This document shows positions 18,876 to 29,315 of a stretch of DNA of 64,000 bases, piece by piece. Both the position numbers and the translations under genes were made by a program. How positions within the stretch are numbered: the stretch's first letter is position 1; the number at the start of each line of letters is the position of its first letter. The notes below the pieces were generated by a model. That model did not search any database. It was not told the origin of the DNA and saw only the letters and a list, made by a program, of their open reading frames with translations. The DNA is from an uncultured Rubripirellula sp. (lineage in GTDB: Bacteria; Planctomycetota; Planctomycetia; Pirellulales; Pirellulaceae), in the NCBI GenBank assembly GCA_938075415.1, contig CALJHC010000003.1, positions 992,001-1,056,000 of the forward strand, read 5' to 3'.

Positions 18876-19880
18876 ATGGCAAACACACCTCATCCGCCAC
18901 CAGAATCATTCGCTCGCTATGTGGGAATTGACGTCGGTGGGACCAACATTAAATTTGGTCTCTGTGCTTCGGATGGCTCAATTCTTCGGAAAAGCTCTGC
19001 TCCAACGGATTTATTGAGACAACCTGAACAAATCATCAGGCATGCGTTAGAATTTTGTGGGCAAGAAGTCAAAACGAGTGGCCAACTTGCCGGAATCGGA
19101 ATGGCGGTGCCGGGCGTTCTCGACACGTCAACGTGGTGCTTGCGGGAGGTGGTCAATCTGCCCGGATGGGTCGATCGGCCGCTTCTGGAAATACTGAGAA
19201 ATGAATCTCACTTACCCTCAGTAATCATCAACGATGCTAATGCGGCGGCACTTGCTGAGCATGCAAACCGCCAGCTCTCAACCGAATCACTCGCCTTGCT
19301 AACGCTGGGTACCGGCATCGGCTGTGGATTGACCATCCGGGGAAAAGCTTTCGGAGGCGACCATGGATGTGCGGGCGAACTGGGTCACCTCGCAATCCAA
19401 TTTGGTGATACTGCAGCAGAATGCACATGTGGGCGACGAGGTCATTTAGAAGCTTACGCTGGAGCACCCGCGGTCATTTCGCGGGCTAAATCCGAATTTG
19501 CAAAATGTGAATGGAAATCGCTTCCCGGCAATTTACAGAAAGAGACGATTAGCCCATTAGATGTTGCCAATGCAGCTGAAGATGGATTTTCAGTCGCGGA
19601 GCAAGTTATTCGTGACACTGGTAAATACATTGGCCAAGCCTTAGGCATTCTCGGTCAGGTTGTAGACCCCGCTGTCGTCTTACTTGGCGGCGCAATGACA
19701 TTTGGTGGAGCCAACAGTCGAATTGGTATCGATTTCCTCGAGACAATTAGAGAAACAGTGCAAGAGACAACCCTTCAGCAAGTTGGCAGCGGCATGACAA
19801 TCGATTTTGCATCCTTGGGCAATGAAGCTGGTGTCACTGGTGCAGCACTCGTAGCACGAAAAGCAGGAAACCAATCATGA
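18876..19880 (+). CDS. ROK family sugar kinase (glucokinase or N-acetylglucosamine kinase)
   Basis: The 334-aa protein shows the ROK ATP motif VGIDVGGTNIKFGL near the N-terminus, the catalytic INDANAAALAEH region, and the ROK signature with zinc ligands GELGHLAIQ ... ECTCGRRGHLEAYAG. It lacks a helix-turn-helix, so it is a kinase rather than a NagC-type repressor. Its stop overlaps the start of the NagB-LmbE gene as ATGA, so the two are translationally coupled, which favours N-acetylglucosamine or glucosamine over glucose as substrate. I start at ATG 18876 rather than GTG 18867; neither has a strong Shine-Dalgarno. Confidence 0.88.
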   Translation: MANTPHPPPESFARYVGIDVGGTNIKFGLCASDGSILRKSSAPTDLLRQPEQIIRHALEFCGQEVKTSGQLAGIGMAVPGVLDTSTWCLREVVNLPGWVDRPLLEILRNESHLPSVIINDANAAALAEHANRQLSTESLALLTLGTGIGCGLTIRGKAFGGDHGCAGELGHLAIQFGDTAAECTCGRRGHLEAYAGAPAVISRAKSEFAKCEWKSLPGNLQKETISPLDVANAAEDGFSVAEQVIRDTGKYIGQALGILGQVVDPAVVLLGGAMTFGGANSRIGIDFLETIRETVQETTLQQVGSGMTIDFASLGNEAGVTGAALVARKAGNQS

Positions 19881-21799
19881 GTACCGCAAACGAACGAATT
19901 CCGTGCCAGGTCTTTGATCGCGCATCTGAAGCAAGTATTGCGGCAGCAAACGAGATTGCGGATCTAATTCGCAGGAAAGCAGCAGCGGGCGAGAAGTGTG
20001 TGCTTGGACTCGTGACGGGTTCTTCTCCCACTGTGATATACGAAGAACTAATTCGTCAACATGCTGAGGAAGGACTGTCGTTCAAGAACGTCATCACCTT
20101 TAATCTTGACGAATTTTACCCGATGCACCCCAATGAATTGCAGAGTGTCGCTCGCTGCATGCATGAACAACTATTTGATCATGTTGATATTCCAAAGAAT
20201 CAAATTCATATACCCGATGGTACCATTGCAAAGGAAATTTCCTCCGATTATTGCCAGCGATACGAGCAAGCTATACGTGAAGCGGGTGGTATTGACCTTC
20301 AGATTTTAGGCATCAACCGAACGGGGCACATTGGACTCAATGAACCAGGCTCTGACCGTGGTTCTCGCACGCGAATGATCACGCTTGATAGCGTCACAAG
20401 AATTGATGCTGCGAGTGATTTTTTTGGCGCAGAAAATGTTCCACGTTATTCCATTACCCTCGGGGTTGGAACCATTCTGGAAGCCAAACGCATCCTGTTG
20501 ATGGCGTTTGGTGAGGGAAAAGCAAAAATCATTGCCAAGGCAGTAGAAGGCTATTCAAGCTCCGGTATCCCCGCGACCTTTCTGCAAGATCACCCAAACA
20601 CCCTCTTCTTGCTTGACGAGGCCGCTGCCTCGAACCTAACAAGAATCCAGGCCCCGTGGCTCTTAAATGAGATTCGTTGGGATTCAAAAACAATTCGGCG
20701 AGCTGTCATTGACCTTTCAGAGGAAGTTGGCAAAGCAATCCTGAAACTCACCGATGCAGATTATAATGAACAAGGTCTGCAAGATCTCCTCGCTGCGCAC
20801 GGGAGTGCCTACGATATAAACCTGATGGTTTTCCGTCATCTTCAAGCGACCATCACAGGTTGGCCCGGTGGTAAACCCGAACACGCAAAACAGATTGGTG
20901 ATCGTCCTGGTCATCGTGACGATATTTTTCCAAAACGGGTCATCATTTTTTCACCTCATCCCGACGACGATGTCATCTCCATGGGCGGGACTTTGATTCG
21001 ATTGGTTGATCAAGGTCATGAGGTACACATCGCCTATCAAACATCTGGCAACATCGCTGTTTTCGATGAAGATGCGATTAGATTTTCTGAATTCGTTGAA
21101 GACTTCTGCCGTGAATTTAAAATCCGCGCAGAGGGTTTAGAACAGCTGGAATCTCACATTGATGAGTTCCTGAAAAAGAAAGAACCCGGACAGGTGGACA
21201 GCAATCATATTCAAAAACTTAAAGGGTTGATTCGTCGAGGGGAAGCGAGAGAAGGTGCTCGATGCTGCGGCGTGAATGACCAGCATCTTCACTTCCTTGA
21301 TCTGCCGTTCTATCAAACCGGTCGAGTCACCAAGAGCCCTATTTCTGAGGCTGATTTAGAGATCACACTCGACCTGCTTCGAAAAGTGAAACCGCACCAA
21401 ATCTATGCTGCAGGTGATCTGTCGGATCCGCATGGAACACACCGCACATGCCTTTCAGTAATCTTGCAGGCCTGTCAGCAAAGCCAAGGTGATGATTGGT
21501 ACGACGATTGCGACGTTTGGCTTTACCGCGGTGCGTGGCAAGAATGGTCACCCCATGAGATTGAAATGGCTGTCCCTCTTAGTCCGCAAGAAGTTGCACA
21601 AAAGCGGGCAGCTATTTTCAAACATGAATCCCAGAAAGATCGTGCCTTATTTCCCGGGTCCGATGTCCGCGAATTCTGGCAACGCGCCGAATCGCGAAAT
21701 TCTGAAACCGCTAAGAAATACGATGCACTGGGACTTGCGGAATACGCCGCAATTGAAGGTTTCGTGCAATGGGATGGCGAGTCGGGCCTGGATCTCTAA
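19877..21799 (+). CDS. nagB: Glucosamine-6-phosphate deaminase fused to LmbE/PIG-L deacetylase
   Basis: The N-terminal 260 residues match NagB, which converts glucosamine-6-phosphate to fructose-6-phosphate and ammonia: LGLVTGSSP (43-51), NLDEFYP (Asp78, equal to Asp72 of E. coli) and GINRTGHIGLNEP (His151, Glu156). The residue at the E. coli Asp141 position is Thr149. From about residue 350 a PIG-L/LmbE domain follows, with the zinc motif SPHPDDD near 359 and the later SDPHGTH motif. Long NagB proteins of this type occur in Bacteroidetes and planctomycetes. The LmbE part could remove an acetyl group, so one chain might deacetylate and deaminate. The gene starts in the ATGA overlap with the ROK kinase. 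Confidence 0.9.
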   Translation: MSTANERIPCQVFDRASEASIAAANEIADLIRRKAAAGEKCVLGLVTGSSPTVIYEELIRQHAEEGLSFKNVITFNLDEFYPMHPNELQSVARCMHEQLFDHVDIPKNQIHIPDGTIAKEISSDYCQRYEQAIREAGGIDLQILGINRTGHIGLNEPGSDRGSRTRMITLDSVTRIDAASDFFGAENVPRYSITLGVGTILEAKRILLMAFGEGKAKIIAKAVEGYSSSGIPATFLQDHPNTLFLLDEAAASNLTRIQAPWLLNEIRWDSKTIRRAVIDLSEEVGKAILKLTDADYNEQGLQDLLAAHGSAYDINLMVFRHLQATITGWPGGKPEHAKQIGDRPGHRDDIFPKRVIIFSPHPDDDVISMGGTLIRLVDQGHEVHIAYQTSGNIAVFDEDAIRFSEFVEDFCREFKIRAEGLEQLESHIDEFLKKKEPGQVDSNHIQKLKGLIRRGEAREGARCCGVNDQHLHFLDLPFYQTGRVTKSPISEADLEITLDLLRKVKPHQIYAAGDLSDPHGTHRTCLSVILQACQQSQGDDWYDDCDVWLYRGAWQEWSPHEIEMAVPLSPQEVAQKRAAIFKHESQKDRALFPGSDVREFWQRAESRNSETAKKYDALGLAEYAAIEGFVQWDGESGLDL

Positions 21800-21891
21800 G
21801 AACCGAGTCGGTTGTCGACTATGAATTAATCACGCTCGACCCCCTCGCATCATCCGAAGAAGATCTCCCACCTGGTCCGTAAAGAAATCTC

Positions 21892-24204
21892 ATGAAAAAG
21901 ATTACGCGTCGTCTGCTATTGAAAGCAACAGCCTCTACCACAGCATGGCTTCGCTCAGCTCGGTCAACATGCTCCTTCGCTACAACAAACAACAACAGTA
22001 ACTTTAAATCCTCATGGTCCAAGACGTTTAACCGAACTTGGATCGGCGAAAACTTCTGGGCCAATCCAATGGAGGATTGGTCGCTCACTGATGGAGGCGC
22101 GGAGAATATTCGGGGTGGTGGAAATCGAAATCTACAATTGATCACTCATCAATTAACGGATGCGACTAAATCATTCTCAGCGAGCGTTACCACACGACGC
22201 GTTGAAATCTCAAGCAACGATGGCGGATCCGGATTTCGTATTGGAGTAAAGAGCGAGCTAAACGAGTACCGAAGCAACTCGTTCGCATCAGGAGGTATAA
22301 ACGCCGGAGTTCTTAACAATGAACTAATACTTGGTACCTCAAAAACAGTCATTAAGTCAAACTCCGATCAGAACATTACGCTGGTTCTCACTGGTGTCCC
22401 AAATGGTGATCAATATCGACTCACTCTGAAAGCTTATCAATCCGGCGATCTTCTCGGTTCGATCAGCAACAACACCTCGACTGACGCCGTTAAGGGTAAT
22501 CTCGCGATTGTCAGTAACTTTGCACTAAAACCGAAAGACAAAAATTGCTGCCGATATCGATTCGAAGATTTTGAATTGACAGGGGACTCTTTCACCTATG
22601 ACAAAAACCGGAAGTTTGGACCAATTCTTTGGTCAATGTATTCCCTGAGTGACTCCAGAAATCAAGAACGTTTTGTCTTGAAGTTGAGCGCCTTAACGGG
22701 ACCACTCAGTAAGCACGAAAATCAAAACATCGAGTTGTTGATTGAAAGAGATCAAGCTTGGATCTCCCATGGCATTTCAGTACTCGACACCGATTCTTGG
22801 ACGGCAACCTTTCGCATTCCGAATTGGGATGAATCAAAACCCGCGCGCTATCGGCTGATTTACACAGAATCTCTTAAAAATGGAGAGCAAAAGACGTCCA
22901 TGTGGCAGGGAGTGATTCGAGAGAACCCCACCGATCGACCACTTCGAGTTGCTTCGTTGACCTGCCAAAATGATTATGCGTTCCCCTACGAACCGGTCGC
23001 CGAAAATCTCGCTCGACTCGATCCTGACATGCTCTATTTTTCAGGAGACCAGCTATACGAAAGTCATGGCGGATTTGGTGTGATTCGAGAGCCTGCGGAA
23101 TTGGCAATCCTCAATTATCTCCGAAAATTCTACATGTTCGGTTGGGCTTTCCGCGATGTCATGAGAGACAGACCAACTCTATGCCTCCCAGATGATCATG
23201 ATGTTTTCCAAGGGAATATCTGGGGTGAAGGTGGAAATCCGATGGACATTGAAAAGAGTGGTGCCTCCTCTAACGGTGGCTATCGCGAACCAGCCAGAAT
23301 GGTCAACGTCGTCCATCGAACCAATACAGGCCATCATCCCGATTTCGATGACCCCACCCCAGTCAATCAAGGTATCAGCGTCTACCACGGTGAAATGATT
23401 TACGGTGGAGTTGGATTTGCAATCATTGCTGACCGACAATTCAAAAGTGGTCCACAGAGGGTGGAAACCGGTAGCGGACGAGCAGATCATGTGCGTGCGA
23501 AAGATTTTGACACTGCCCTCTTGGATAAACCAGGCCTGGCACTCCTCGGTGAGCGGCAAGAGCAGTTCCTAAAACGATGGGCTGATGACTGGCGAGGCCA
23601 CTCAATGAAGGTGCTTTTAAGTCAAACAGTATTCGCAGGTGTGGCCACGCATCACGGCCGCTTGGACGGATACCTGAAAGCGGATCTCGATTCTGGTGGG
23701 TGGCCACAAACCGCCAGAGATCGGGCGATTGAGATTATCAATCCTGCGAGAGCACTCCACCTTAATGGCGACCAGCACATGACTTCACTGGTGCAATATG
23801 GAACATCCACTCAACGAGATGGTTGCTGGTCGTTTTGCTCACCAGCAATCGGAGCTGGGTATCAACGATGGTGGCGGCCTGATCAACTGGATTTGAGTTA
23901 CAAGAATCGTCCTGATCATGGCCTCCCTAATACCGGTGAATACCTAGACGGATTTGGAAATCTCGTCTATGTCTATGCAGTTGGAAACCCTGAAGTTGGT
24001 ACAAAGAAACATCGTTACGAGAAAGCCCACCAGAAAGGAAGCGGTTTTGGATTGGTCACGATCGATATCGAAAGGAAAACTTACCAAGTTGAGGCTTTCC
24101 GCTTCCTTGTTGATGCAACCAGCAAAAGCCCAAGCACTCAATTTCCTGGATGGCCCGTGGTCATTCATCAAAGTGAAAATCCAGGCGAAAATCGCTTACA
24201 TTAG
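21892..24204 (+). CDS. PhoD-like alkaline phosphatase / metallophosphatase
   Basis: This 770-aa protein begins [15 protein letters not shown], a twin-arginine-like signal, so it is probably exported folded. Residues 45-240 look like a beta-sandwich that could bind sugars. The C-terminal part has PhoD features: [13 protein letters not shown] near 382, [11 protein letters not shown] near 432 and [10 protein letters not shown] near 623. These should bind metals for phosphodiester or phosphomonoester cleavage. It is the second PhoD-type enzyme in the window, but the two differ in their N-terminal domains. It is 92 bases after nagB and 45 bases before an acyltransferase gene. Confidence 0.86.
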   Translation: MKKITRRLLLKATASTTAWLRSARSTCSFATTNNNSNFKSSWSKTFNRTWIGENFWANPMEDWSLTDGGAENIRGGGNRNLQLITHQLTDATKSFSASVTTRRVEISSNDGGSGFRIGVKSELNEYRSNSFASGGINAGVLNNELILGTSKTVIKSNSDQNITLVLTGVPNGDQYRLTLKAYQSGDLLGSISNNTSTDAVKGNLAIVSNFALKPKDKNCCRYRFEDFELTGDSFTYDKNRKFGPILWSMYSLSDSRNQERFVLKLSALTGPLSKHENQNIELLIERDQAWISHGISVLDTDSWTATFRIPNWDESKPARYRLIYTESLKNGEQKTSMWQGVIRENPTDRPLRVASLTCQNDYAFPYEPVAENLARLDPDMLYFSGDQLYESHGGFGVIREPAELAILNYLRKFYMFGWAFRDVMRDRPTLCLPDDHDVFQGNIWGEGGNPMDIEKSGASSNGGYREPARMVNVVHRTNTGHHPDFDDPTPVNQGISVYHGEMIYGGVGFAIIADRQFKSGPQRVETGSGRADHVRAKDFDTALLDKPGLALLGERQEQFLKRWADDWRGHSMKVLLSQTVFAGVATHHGRLDGYLKADLDSGGWPQTARDRAIEIINPARALHLNGDQHMTSLVQYGTSTQRDGCWSFCSPAIGAGYQRWWRPDQLDLSYKNRPDHGLPNTGEYLDGFGNLVYVYAVGNPEVGTKKHRYEKAHQKGSGFGLVTIDIERKTYQVEAFRFLVDATSKSPSTQFPGWPVVIHQSENPGENRLH

Positions 24205-24249
24205 GCTACGCGGTTCGACGCAGTCCACTGTGAAAGGTCCCAAGGTCAT

Positions 24250-24858
24250 ATGACGCTGACCAGTCATGCAATCGTATTGTTAGCCAAATTATTCAGCGGC
24301 TCCACCGTGCGCTGGGTTGATTGTCAACCTGATACCTCACAACGCATCTACTTCGCCAACCACACGAGTCATCTGGACGCCGTTCTCTTGTGGTCGGCAC
24401 TGCCACGTGATTTGAGAAAATTGACGCGACCGGTAGCGGCAAAAGATTACTGGGCAAAGGGATGGGTGAAGCCGCACATGGCAAAAAGCTTCAATGCATT
24501 GTTAGTTGACAGAAAAGAAATCAAAGTCCACAAGAGCCCCATCGATATCATGCTTCAACAAATGGGTGATATCTATTCATTGATCATCTTTCCAGAAGGG
24601 GGGCGATCCTCAAGTGATGATGAAATGGGAAATTTCAAGAGTGGTCTTTTCTACATGGCGAAAAAACGACCCGACTTGGAGTTAGTGCCAGTGAACATCG
24701 ACAACGTCAACCGAATCCTACCGCGAGGTGAAGTTCTACCGGTGCCGCTCTTAAGCTGCATCTCAATCGGGGCACCTATCTTTCTGGAAGCAGGTGAACC
24801 CAAGGCAGAGTTTCTTAATCGCGCTCGCCAAAGTGTTCTGAATCTGAAAGAGCATTAG
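24250..24858 (+). CDS. 1-acyl-sn-glycerol-3-phosphate acyltransferase-like protein
   Basis: The 202-aa product has PlsC-family motifs: NHTSHLD (HX4D, near residue 37) gives the catalytic His and Asp, and FPEGGRSS near residue 114 binds the phosphate of the acyl acceptor. A hydrophobic N-terminus could dock it to the membrane. Its family adds the second acyl chain in phospholipid synthesis, but small PlsC-like proteins acylate other lipids too, so substrate is open. It follows the PhoD gene by 45 bases and is convergent with the large PVC dehydrogenase gene, with a strong hairpin between them. Confidence 0.85.
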   Translation: MTLTSHAIVLLAKLFSGSTVRWVDCQPDTSQRIYFANHTSHLDAVLLWSALPRDLRKLTRPVAAKDYWAKGWVKPHMAKSFNALLVDRKEIKVHKSPIDIMLQQMGDIYSLIIFPEGGRSSSDDEMGNFKSGLFYMAKKRPDLELVPVNIDNVNRILPRGEVLPVPLLSCISIGAPIFLEAGEPKAEFLNRARQSVLNLKEH

Positions 24859-24903
24859 TAGTGAAATTTGAACCTGATCTTTCAGATTCAACAGATTGAA
24901 TTT

Positions 24904-24941
24904 CGGGTGGCAAATGACCATGAAAGATCATTTGCAACCCG
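24904..24941. terminator. Strong hairpin between convergent genes, probable bidirectional terminator
   Basis: CGGGTGGCAAATGA pairs with TCATTTGCAACCCG, a 14-bp stem with one mismatch and a 10-base loop. It lies between the stops of the acyltransferase (+) and the PVC dehydrogenase (-). Short T-rich stretches flank it on both strands. Confidence 0.6.
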
Positions 24942-24970
24942 ATTTCTATGCGATGGGAAATGAGGCCCTA

Positions 24971-27900
24971 TCACTCTACCTCGTCGGCACCCCGCAGATC
25001 TTGTTGCAGGCTAGCCAAATATGCGACGAGATCACGAAGTTGCCGGTCGGTCAACTTTTCTACCAAATCATCAGGCATCGATGATTTTCCTTGACGCCTC
25101 GCCTCGATTTGATCAATCGGGACACGAACCAGTGTTCCATCGGATTGCAAGAGATCAACACCTTCTTCAGTCTCTTCCTTGACGATGCCAGAAATCGTTC
25201 TGCCTTCATCCGTAAGGATCACAGACGTTTCGAATCCTCTGGCAACAACAGAATTAGGAAGACAGATGGACTCCAGTAAGTAACGACGATCCTTTGATGC
25301 ACCAATCGTGGTCAAGTCTGGTCCGACCTGCCCCCCGGACCTGCCGACTTGGTGACAACGCAAACATGACAATTTTGTAGCTTCAAAGAAAAGTTTTTCA
25401 CCCTGACTTGCATCACCACCACTCAAAGCATGTAGCCAAGGTCCCAATTGATCTTCTCTTGCTAATTTAATTTGATAATCAGCTAACTGACTTTGAAGTT
25501 CGGCATCAAGGCGGCCAGTTGACGCCTCGAGCACATTCAACCAAACGTCCGCGGAAAGGTCACCACTTAGGTAGGACTGAACACCGTCCCGAATAGCATC
25601 AACGGCTTTCTCATCGGATATTTCCGCAAGCAGATCCCACGCTAATTGGCGCACTCTGGTATTACGACTTCTTGTCGCAGTGATTAGGCGTTCAAGTGAT
25701 TTCTGTTCATCATACTTCGCCAATACTCGCAAAGCTGAAATCAACAAATCGCTCGGTGGTACAGATTTAACATCTGATGCCAGCGCCACCGCTTTTTTCG
25801 GATCTAGACGCACCAATGCATCCAAGGCGCCGGCTCGAGCAAACGAATCAAGGCTTTCATCCTTGACTCGTGTCTCAAGCATCGGAGCGATCCCTTGAAT
25901 TCCCAATTGAGAGGCAACACGTATGGATTCCTCCCTAATCTCGCTTCCGCTAACCATCAAAGACTCTAGGTTGGGATTCAAAGCAGCCACAGCATCGGAA
26001 ACCGATCTGGATGGCAGCGGACGATAATCGTTCAACACTCGATCTCTTGGATCATCAGGATCCCAATCCTCGAGCAATTGCAGCGCTTCAGACCGCATCT
26101 CAGTTGGCGCTAAGGCACTCGCGGCAAATTCTGCAATTCTCTTAGCTGCTTCGGGTGTGCCTATTCGATAATTTGCATTTAATGATCGACGCTGATATTC
26201 AACCTCGCGTGGAATTTTGTTTAGCGTTGCACCAAGTCCGGGCATGGCGGCCGGAATTGGCAAGTCATAAATAGCGCGTGCTGCCTCCAAAGCGACCAAT
26301 GAACTCGGATCGTCAAGATAGCTCACGAGAGATGTGCTCTTGAGTCTTCGCATCGAAACGACGACGGCACGTCGAACTGCTTCACTGGGGTGATTCTTGA
26401 ATTTCTCCAATCGCTCGGCGCTTTGCGTCAGTGACAAAGCCATAACGCCAGCATGGCGAAGAGCAGGATCTTGATCATTGGCCTCGGAGATGACCTGAAT
26501 GATCGCGGGAAGTGAATCAGAGTCCTTTAACTTGCCAAGAGACAACAGCGAGAAAAACCTGACTCGAGCAGATTCATCAGTTAATCGATCACGAAGTTTT
26601 TCAATGGCCTTCGCATCCAACCTCTCTCCTGCGAATTTCGCCGCGGCCGCACGAATGTACGGATCAGTGTCATCCAGCAACGGTCGAATCAAATCGTGGA
26701 TCGAAGCTAACGTTGCTTCGTCTTGCCGAGCAATCTGATCCATACCCCAAATTGCGTGCAATCGAGCAAGACGACCCGACTTCTCGTCCCGAACCAACGT
26801 AGCAAAGGAACGCCAATCCTTGCGGCTTGCCAATTCCCACTGGGCTCCCAATCTTATCCGGCGATCAACATGACTCAACTCAACCAACAAACTTGAGACA
26901 TCCTGTTGCTCAAAACCATCGGCAAGACGTTGCTGTACTTCCTGGACGATTTGAGATTTCGTGAATTCAGGATGAGCGACTTTATAGATTCGACCTTTAC
27001 CAAGTCCGTCCCATCCATCAACCCAATCACTCAAGTACAAGCTTCCATCGGTACCAAATCCAATGTCAGTTGCGAGAACTCTCCAAATTGGATCAGCGTT
27101 TTCCGCAAAACGATAAAATGCCCCATCTGGTTCAACTCGGAAGCTCCGTACACCGCTATTTGCTGGCCCTCCTCGAAAGTCGCAAATGAGAAATTTGTCC
27201 TTAAAATAATCACCGAACCCTGTTCCTGGATAATAGGCCAATCCACTGGGTCCATCCGTAAAATTGGCGACGGGAGGAACAATGTATGCCGGCTGTTCTT
27301 GATGAAAAGGTTTCCAAATGTTCTCGCGATTAAATGGGCCACGATCAGGCAGGTACTGGTAGTACATACGCCAGCCGCTATCACCGCCCTCGAGGAGATG
27401 CACAACCCTCGCCTGGTCACCACTATCACTATTGTTGTCGACCGTAAAAAAATCACCGGCGTCATTGAATGCCAACTCTTGGGGATTTCTTAAACCACTC
27501 GCATATACCTCCAAGTTCGAACCATTCAACTCGCACCGAAAAACGGCACCAGAAACGGGATTGTTCAACACACTCCCTTCTGCCGTTGTGACATGGTAGC
27601 CACGATCACCAATGCTAAAGTAAAGCCGTCCATCGGGTCCCAGAACCAAACCATGTAAATCATGGCCCCTAAACGCGACGCGAACGCCAAACCCGTCTGC
27701 CATGGAGATCCGATCATCAATAGTTCCATCGTTATCGTGGTCGATCAATTTCCATAACTTAGGAATGCAGGTGTAATAGATGTTGTTCTGGTGCGCTAAT
27801 ACTCCCGCCCCGGTGCCCTCCTCTAGATGATTAAAACCAGATGCAAGAAGAACACTACTGTCGGCGACGCCATCCTGGTCAGCGTCCTCTAAACGCCGAA

Positions 27901-28345
27901 GACGGTCATCATGCTGTGTGTAAGCAGCTGCGGCATCTCCCAGCAACCTTTTGTGATAATCAATTCTATCTTGAACTGTTTCCGCAGCTAAATCCGCGAG
28001 CAGCCAAGTGTCATCGTGCCCTCGATTATCGGTAACCCCTTGGTTCTGCCGAAAAGTTTCACAAACAATCATACGGCCAAGATGATCAATATCAAAAGCG
28101 ACCACATTTGCTACATCAGGCTCCGAAGCGAAAAGCTGGATTTGCCAACCTTCAGGTATTCGAATTGCCCGCATTGCTTCTTCACCCTCCGATGAAGCAG
28201 CGGCAACCTCCGGTTCCAGTGGAATGAGTTGCTCTCGTTCGTCAGCAGGGGCACCGTTCGTGAACAACAAAACGACGGGGGTTAACACCAAAAGTATTCT
28301 TGGAATTAACAATGAATAGGTAGATGGATAAAAAAATTTAAGCAT
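24971..28345 (-). CDS. PVC-type haem-binding membrane-bound dehydrogenase with HEAT repeats
   Basis: The 1124-aa protein has an N-terminal signal (about 1-35, ending GAPADERE). Residues 50-480 form a sorbosone/glucose-dehydrogenase-like beta-propeller (WQIQLFASEPDVANV, GLRNPQELAFN, DWVDGWDG). Residues 485-960 are HEAT-like helical repeats (RLHAIWGM, IRAAAAKFAGERLD, VRFFSLLSLG). Near residue 990 is the single c-type haem motif CLRCH, then GPDLTTIGASKDRRYLLESI, typical of the PVC-specific cytochrome domain. It probably oxidises a sugar or other substrate in the periplasm and passes electrons to cytochromes. Such proteins are expanded in planctomycetes. The natural substrate is unknown. Confidence 0.93.
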   Translation of the reverse strand: MLKFFYPSTYSLLIPRILLVLTPVVLLFTNGAPADEREQLIPLEPEVAAASSEGEEAMRAIRIPEGWQIQLFASEPDVANVVAFDIDHLGRMIVCETFRQNQGVTDNRGHDDTWLLADLAAETVQDRIDYHKRLLGDAAAAYTQHDDRLRRLEDADQDGVADSSVLLASGFNHLEEGTGAGVLAHQNNIYYTCIPKLWKLIDHDNDGTIDDRISMADGFGVRVAFRGHDLHGLVLGPDGRLYFSIGDRGYHVTTAEGSVLNNPVSGAVFRCELNGSNLEVYASGLRNPQELAFNDAGDFFTVDNNSDSGDQARVVHLLEGGDSGWRMYYQYLPDRGPFNRENIWKPFHQEQPAYIVPPVANFTDGPSGLAYYPGTGFGDYFKDKFLICDFRGGPANSGVRSFRVEPDGAFYRFAENADPIWRVLATDIGFGTDGSLYLSDWVDGWDGLGKGRIYKVAHPEFTKSQIVQEVQQRLADGFEQQDVSSLLVELSHVDRRIRLGAQWELASRKDWRSFATLVRDEKSGRLARLHAIWGMDQIARQDEATLASIHDLIRPLLDDTDPYIRAAAAKFAGERLDAKAIEKLRDRLTDESARVRFFSLLSLGKLKDSDSLPAIIQVISEANDQDPALRHAGVMALSLTQSAERLEKFKNHPSEAVRRAVVVSMRRLKSTSLVSYLDDPSSLVALEAARAIYDLPIPAAMPGLGATLNKIPREVEYQRRSLNANYRIGTPEAAKRIAEFAASALAPTEMRSEALQLLEDWDPDDPRDRVLNDYRPLPSRSVSDAVAALNPNLESLMVSGSEIREESIRVASQLGIQGIAPMLETRVKDESLDSFARAGALDALVRLDPKKAVALASDVKSVPPSDLLISALRVLAKYDEQKSLERLITATRSRNTRVRQLAWDLLAEISDEKAVDAIRDGVQSYLSGDLSADVWLNVLEASTGRLDAELQSQLADYQIKLAREDQLGPWLHALSGGDASQGEKLFFEATKLSCLRCHQVGRSGGQVGPDLTTIGASKDRRYLLESICLPNSVVARGFETSVILTDEGRTISGIVKEETEEGVDLLQSDGTLVRVPIDQIEARRQGKSSMPDDLVEKLTDRQLRDLVAYLASLQQDLRGADEVE

Positions 28346-28902
28346 GGATTAACGAACCTCAAAGGACAACTCAATTCCCTTTTAACAACCTTACATTTCA
28401 ACCTAAGAAAAAACATTTTTTCGTCAGAACACCCAACCTCATTCTCACAGCAGAAAACCTCTTGTCACCAAAACTTGATTCTGGCCTCACCGGAGATTCC
28501 TCGCCACCTCGTAATGAGTCCCGGGGGCAAACCTCATTTCAAACCAAATTTAACCGGACAGGTTTCGGTCATTCCCCGGATTAACCAACAGAGCAGGCAC
28601 TGGCTCAGAGAACCTGCATTTGCGACGGTTTAGCAGAAGAATACCCTCTCGATGCGATTCATGGCAAGATTCCAGAGAGTCACCCGCCATCTTCAGCAGA
28701 ACCGAGCGTGGACTTCGATGGTGAAGGGAGTTTTTTTTAAGAATTCGCACCGACGGGTTTTTAACCGCCTTAAAATACGAACGACATCGCTAATGGAAAA
28801 AAGGATCGTTCAACCTGCCGCGTCGCAGTGCCTTCAAATCAAGTCGGTCGTTAACATATACCTCACATCACTGAATGATGAACCCCAATATCGATTTCTG
28901 AA
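28346..28902. other. Long intergenic region
   Basis: These 557 bases lie between divergent genes. An open frame at 28652-28915 has an arginine- and histidine-rich, unconvincing translation and overlaps the next gene, so I do not call it. A run of eight T at about 28731-28738 follows a weak CTTC/GAAG hairpin and could end a short transcript, but no RNA gene was recognised. Confidence 0.4.
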
Positions 28903-29229
28903 ATGCCACACATAAATCCTGATCAGCCGGTCATACGGTCGGGGTCACCATTCAAATTGGGGACGGCCACCACGCCAAAACACCATCGAACTGAATTCAA
29001 CAGCTCTCAAAATTACATCGCTTCAGGTTCGGTACTTGCTGCTCTACTTATCCTTTTTTTTGAACTTGTCGCTGCAGTAACTTTTCCAGAAGGTGCTTTG
29101 TTGATTGCAGTGCTGGGAGTTTGCCTCAGCTTTTTTGGTATTCAATCGAGCAGGAAGAAGGCAGCAACCACCTTATTGCTGATTCATCTTGTCATTTTGA
29201 TCGCCTGCTATCGGGAAGTGATGACTTGA
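28903..29229 (+). CDS. Small predicted membrane protein
   Basis: I do not recognise this 108-aa protein. About 40 polar N-terminal residues precede a strongly hydrophobic region with two or three membrane helices: IASGSVLAALLILFFELVAA (about 40-60), GALLIAVLGVCLSFFGI (65-81) and TTLLLIHLVILIACY (89-103). A short basic loop (SSRKKAA) separates the last two. The contrast between polar and hydrophobic parts makes it look like a true protein, although no clear Shine-Dalgarno precedes the ATG. It lies 86 bases before the Gfo/Idh/MocA gene. Confidence 0.55.
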   Translation: MPHINPDQPVIRSGSPFKLGTATTPKHHRTEFNSSQNYIASGSVLAALLILFFELVAAVTFPEGALLIAVLGVCLSFFGIQSSRKKAATTLLLIHLVILIACYREVMT

Positions 29230-29315
29230 AAAGATAACAACGTCGGTATCTCTGCAGTTCACAAAAAACATTACGAATTACAACACCTCAGAACCCGCTT
29301 TGGAATTTTGAAAAC

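Noticed and set aside
28652-28915. 87-aa plus-strand frame in the long gap
   Set aside because: Basic, irregular translation with no hydrophobic core or motif, and it overlaps the start of a better candidate.
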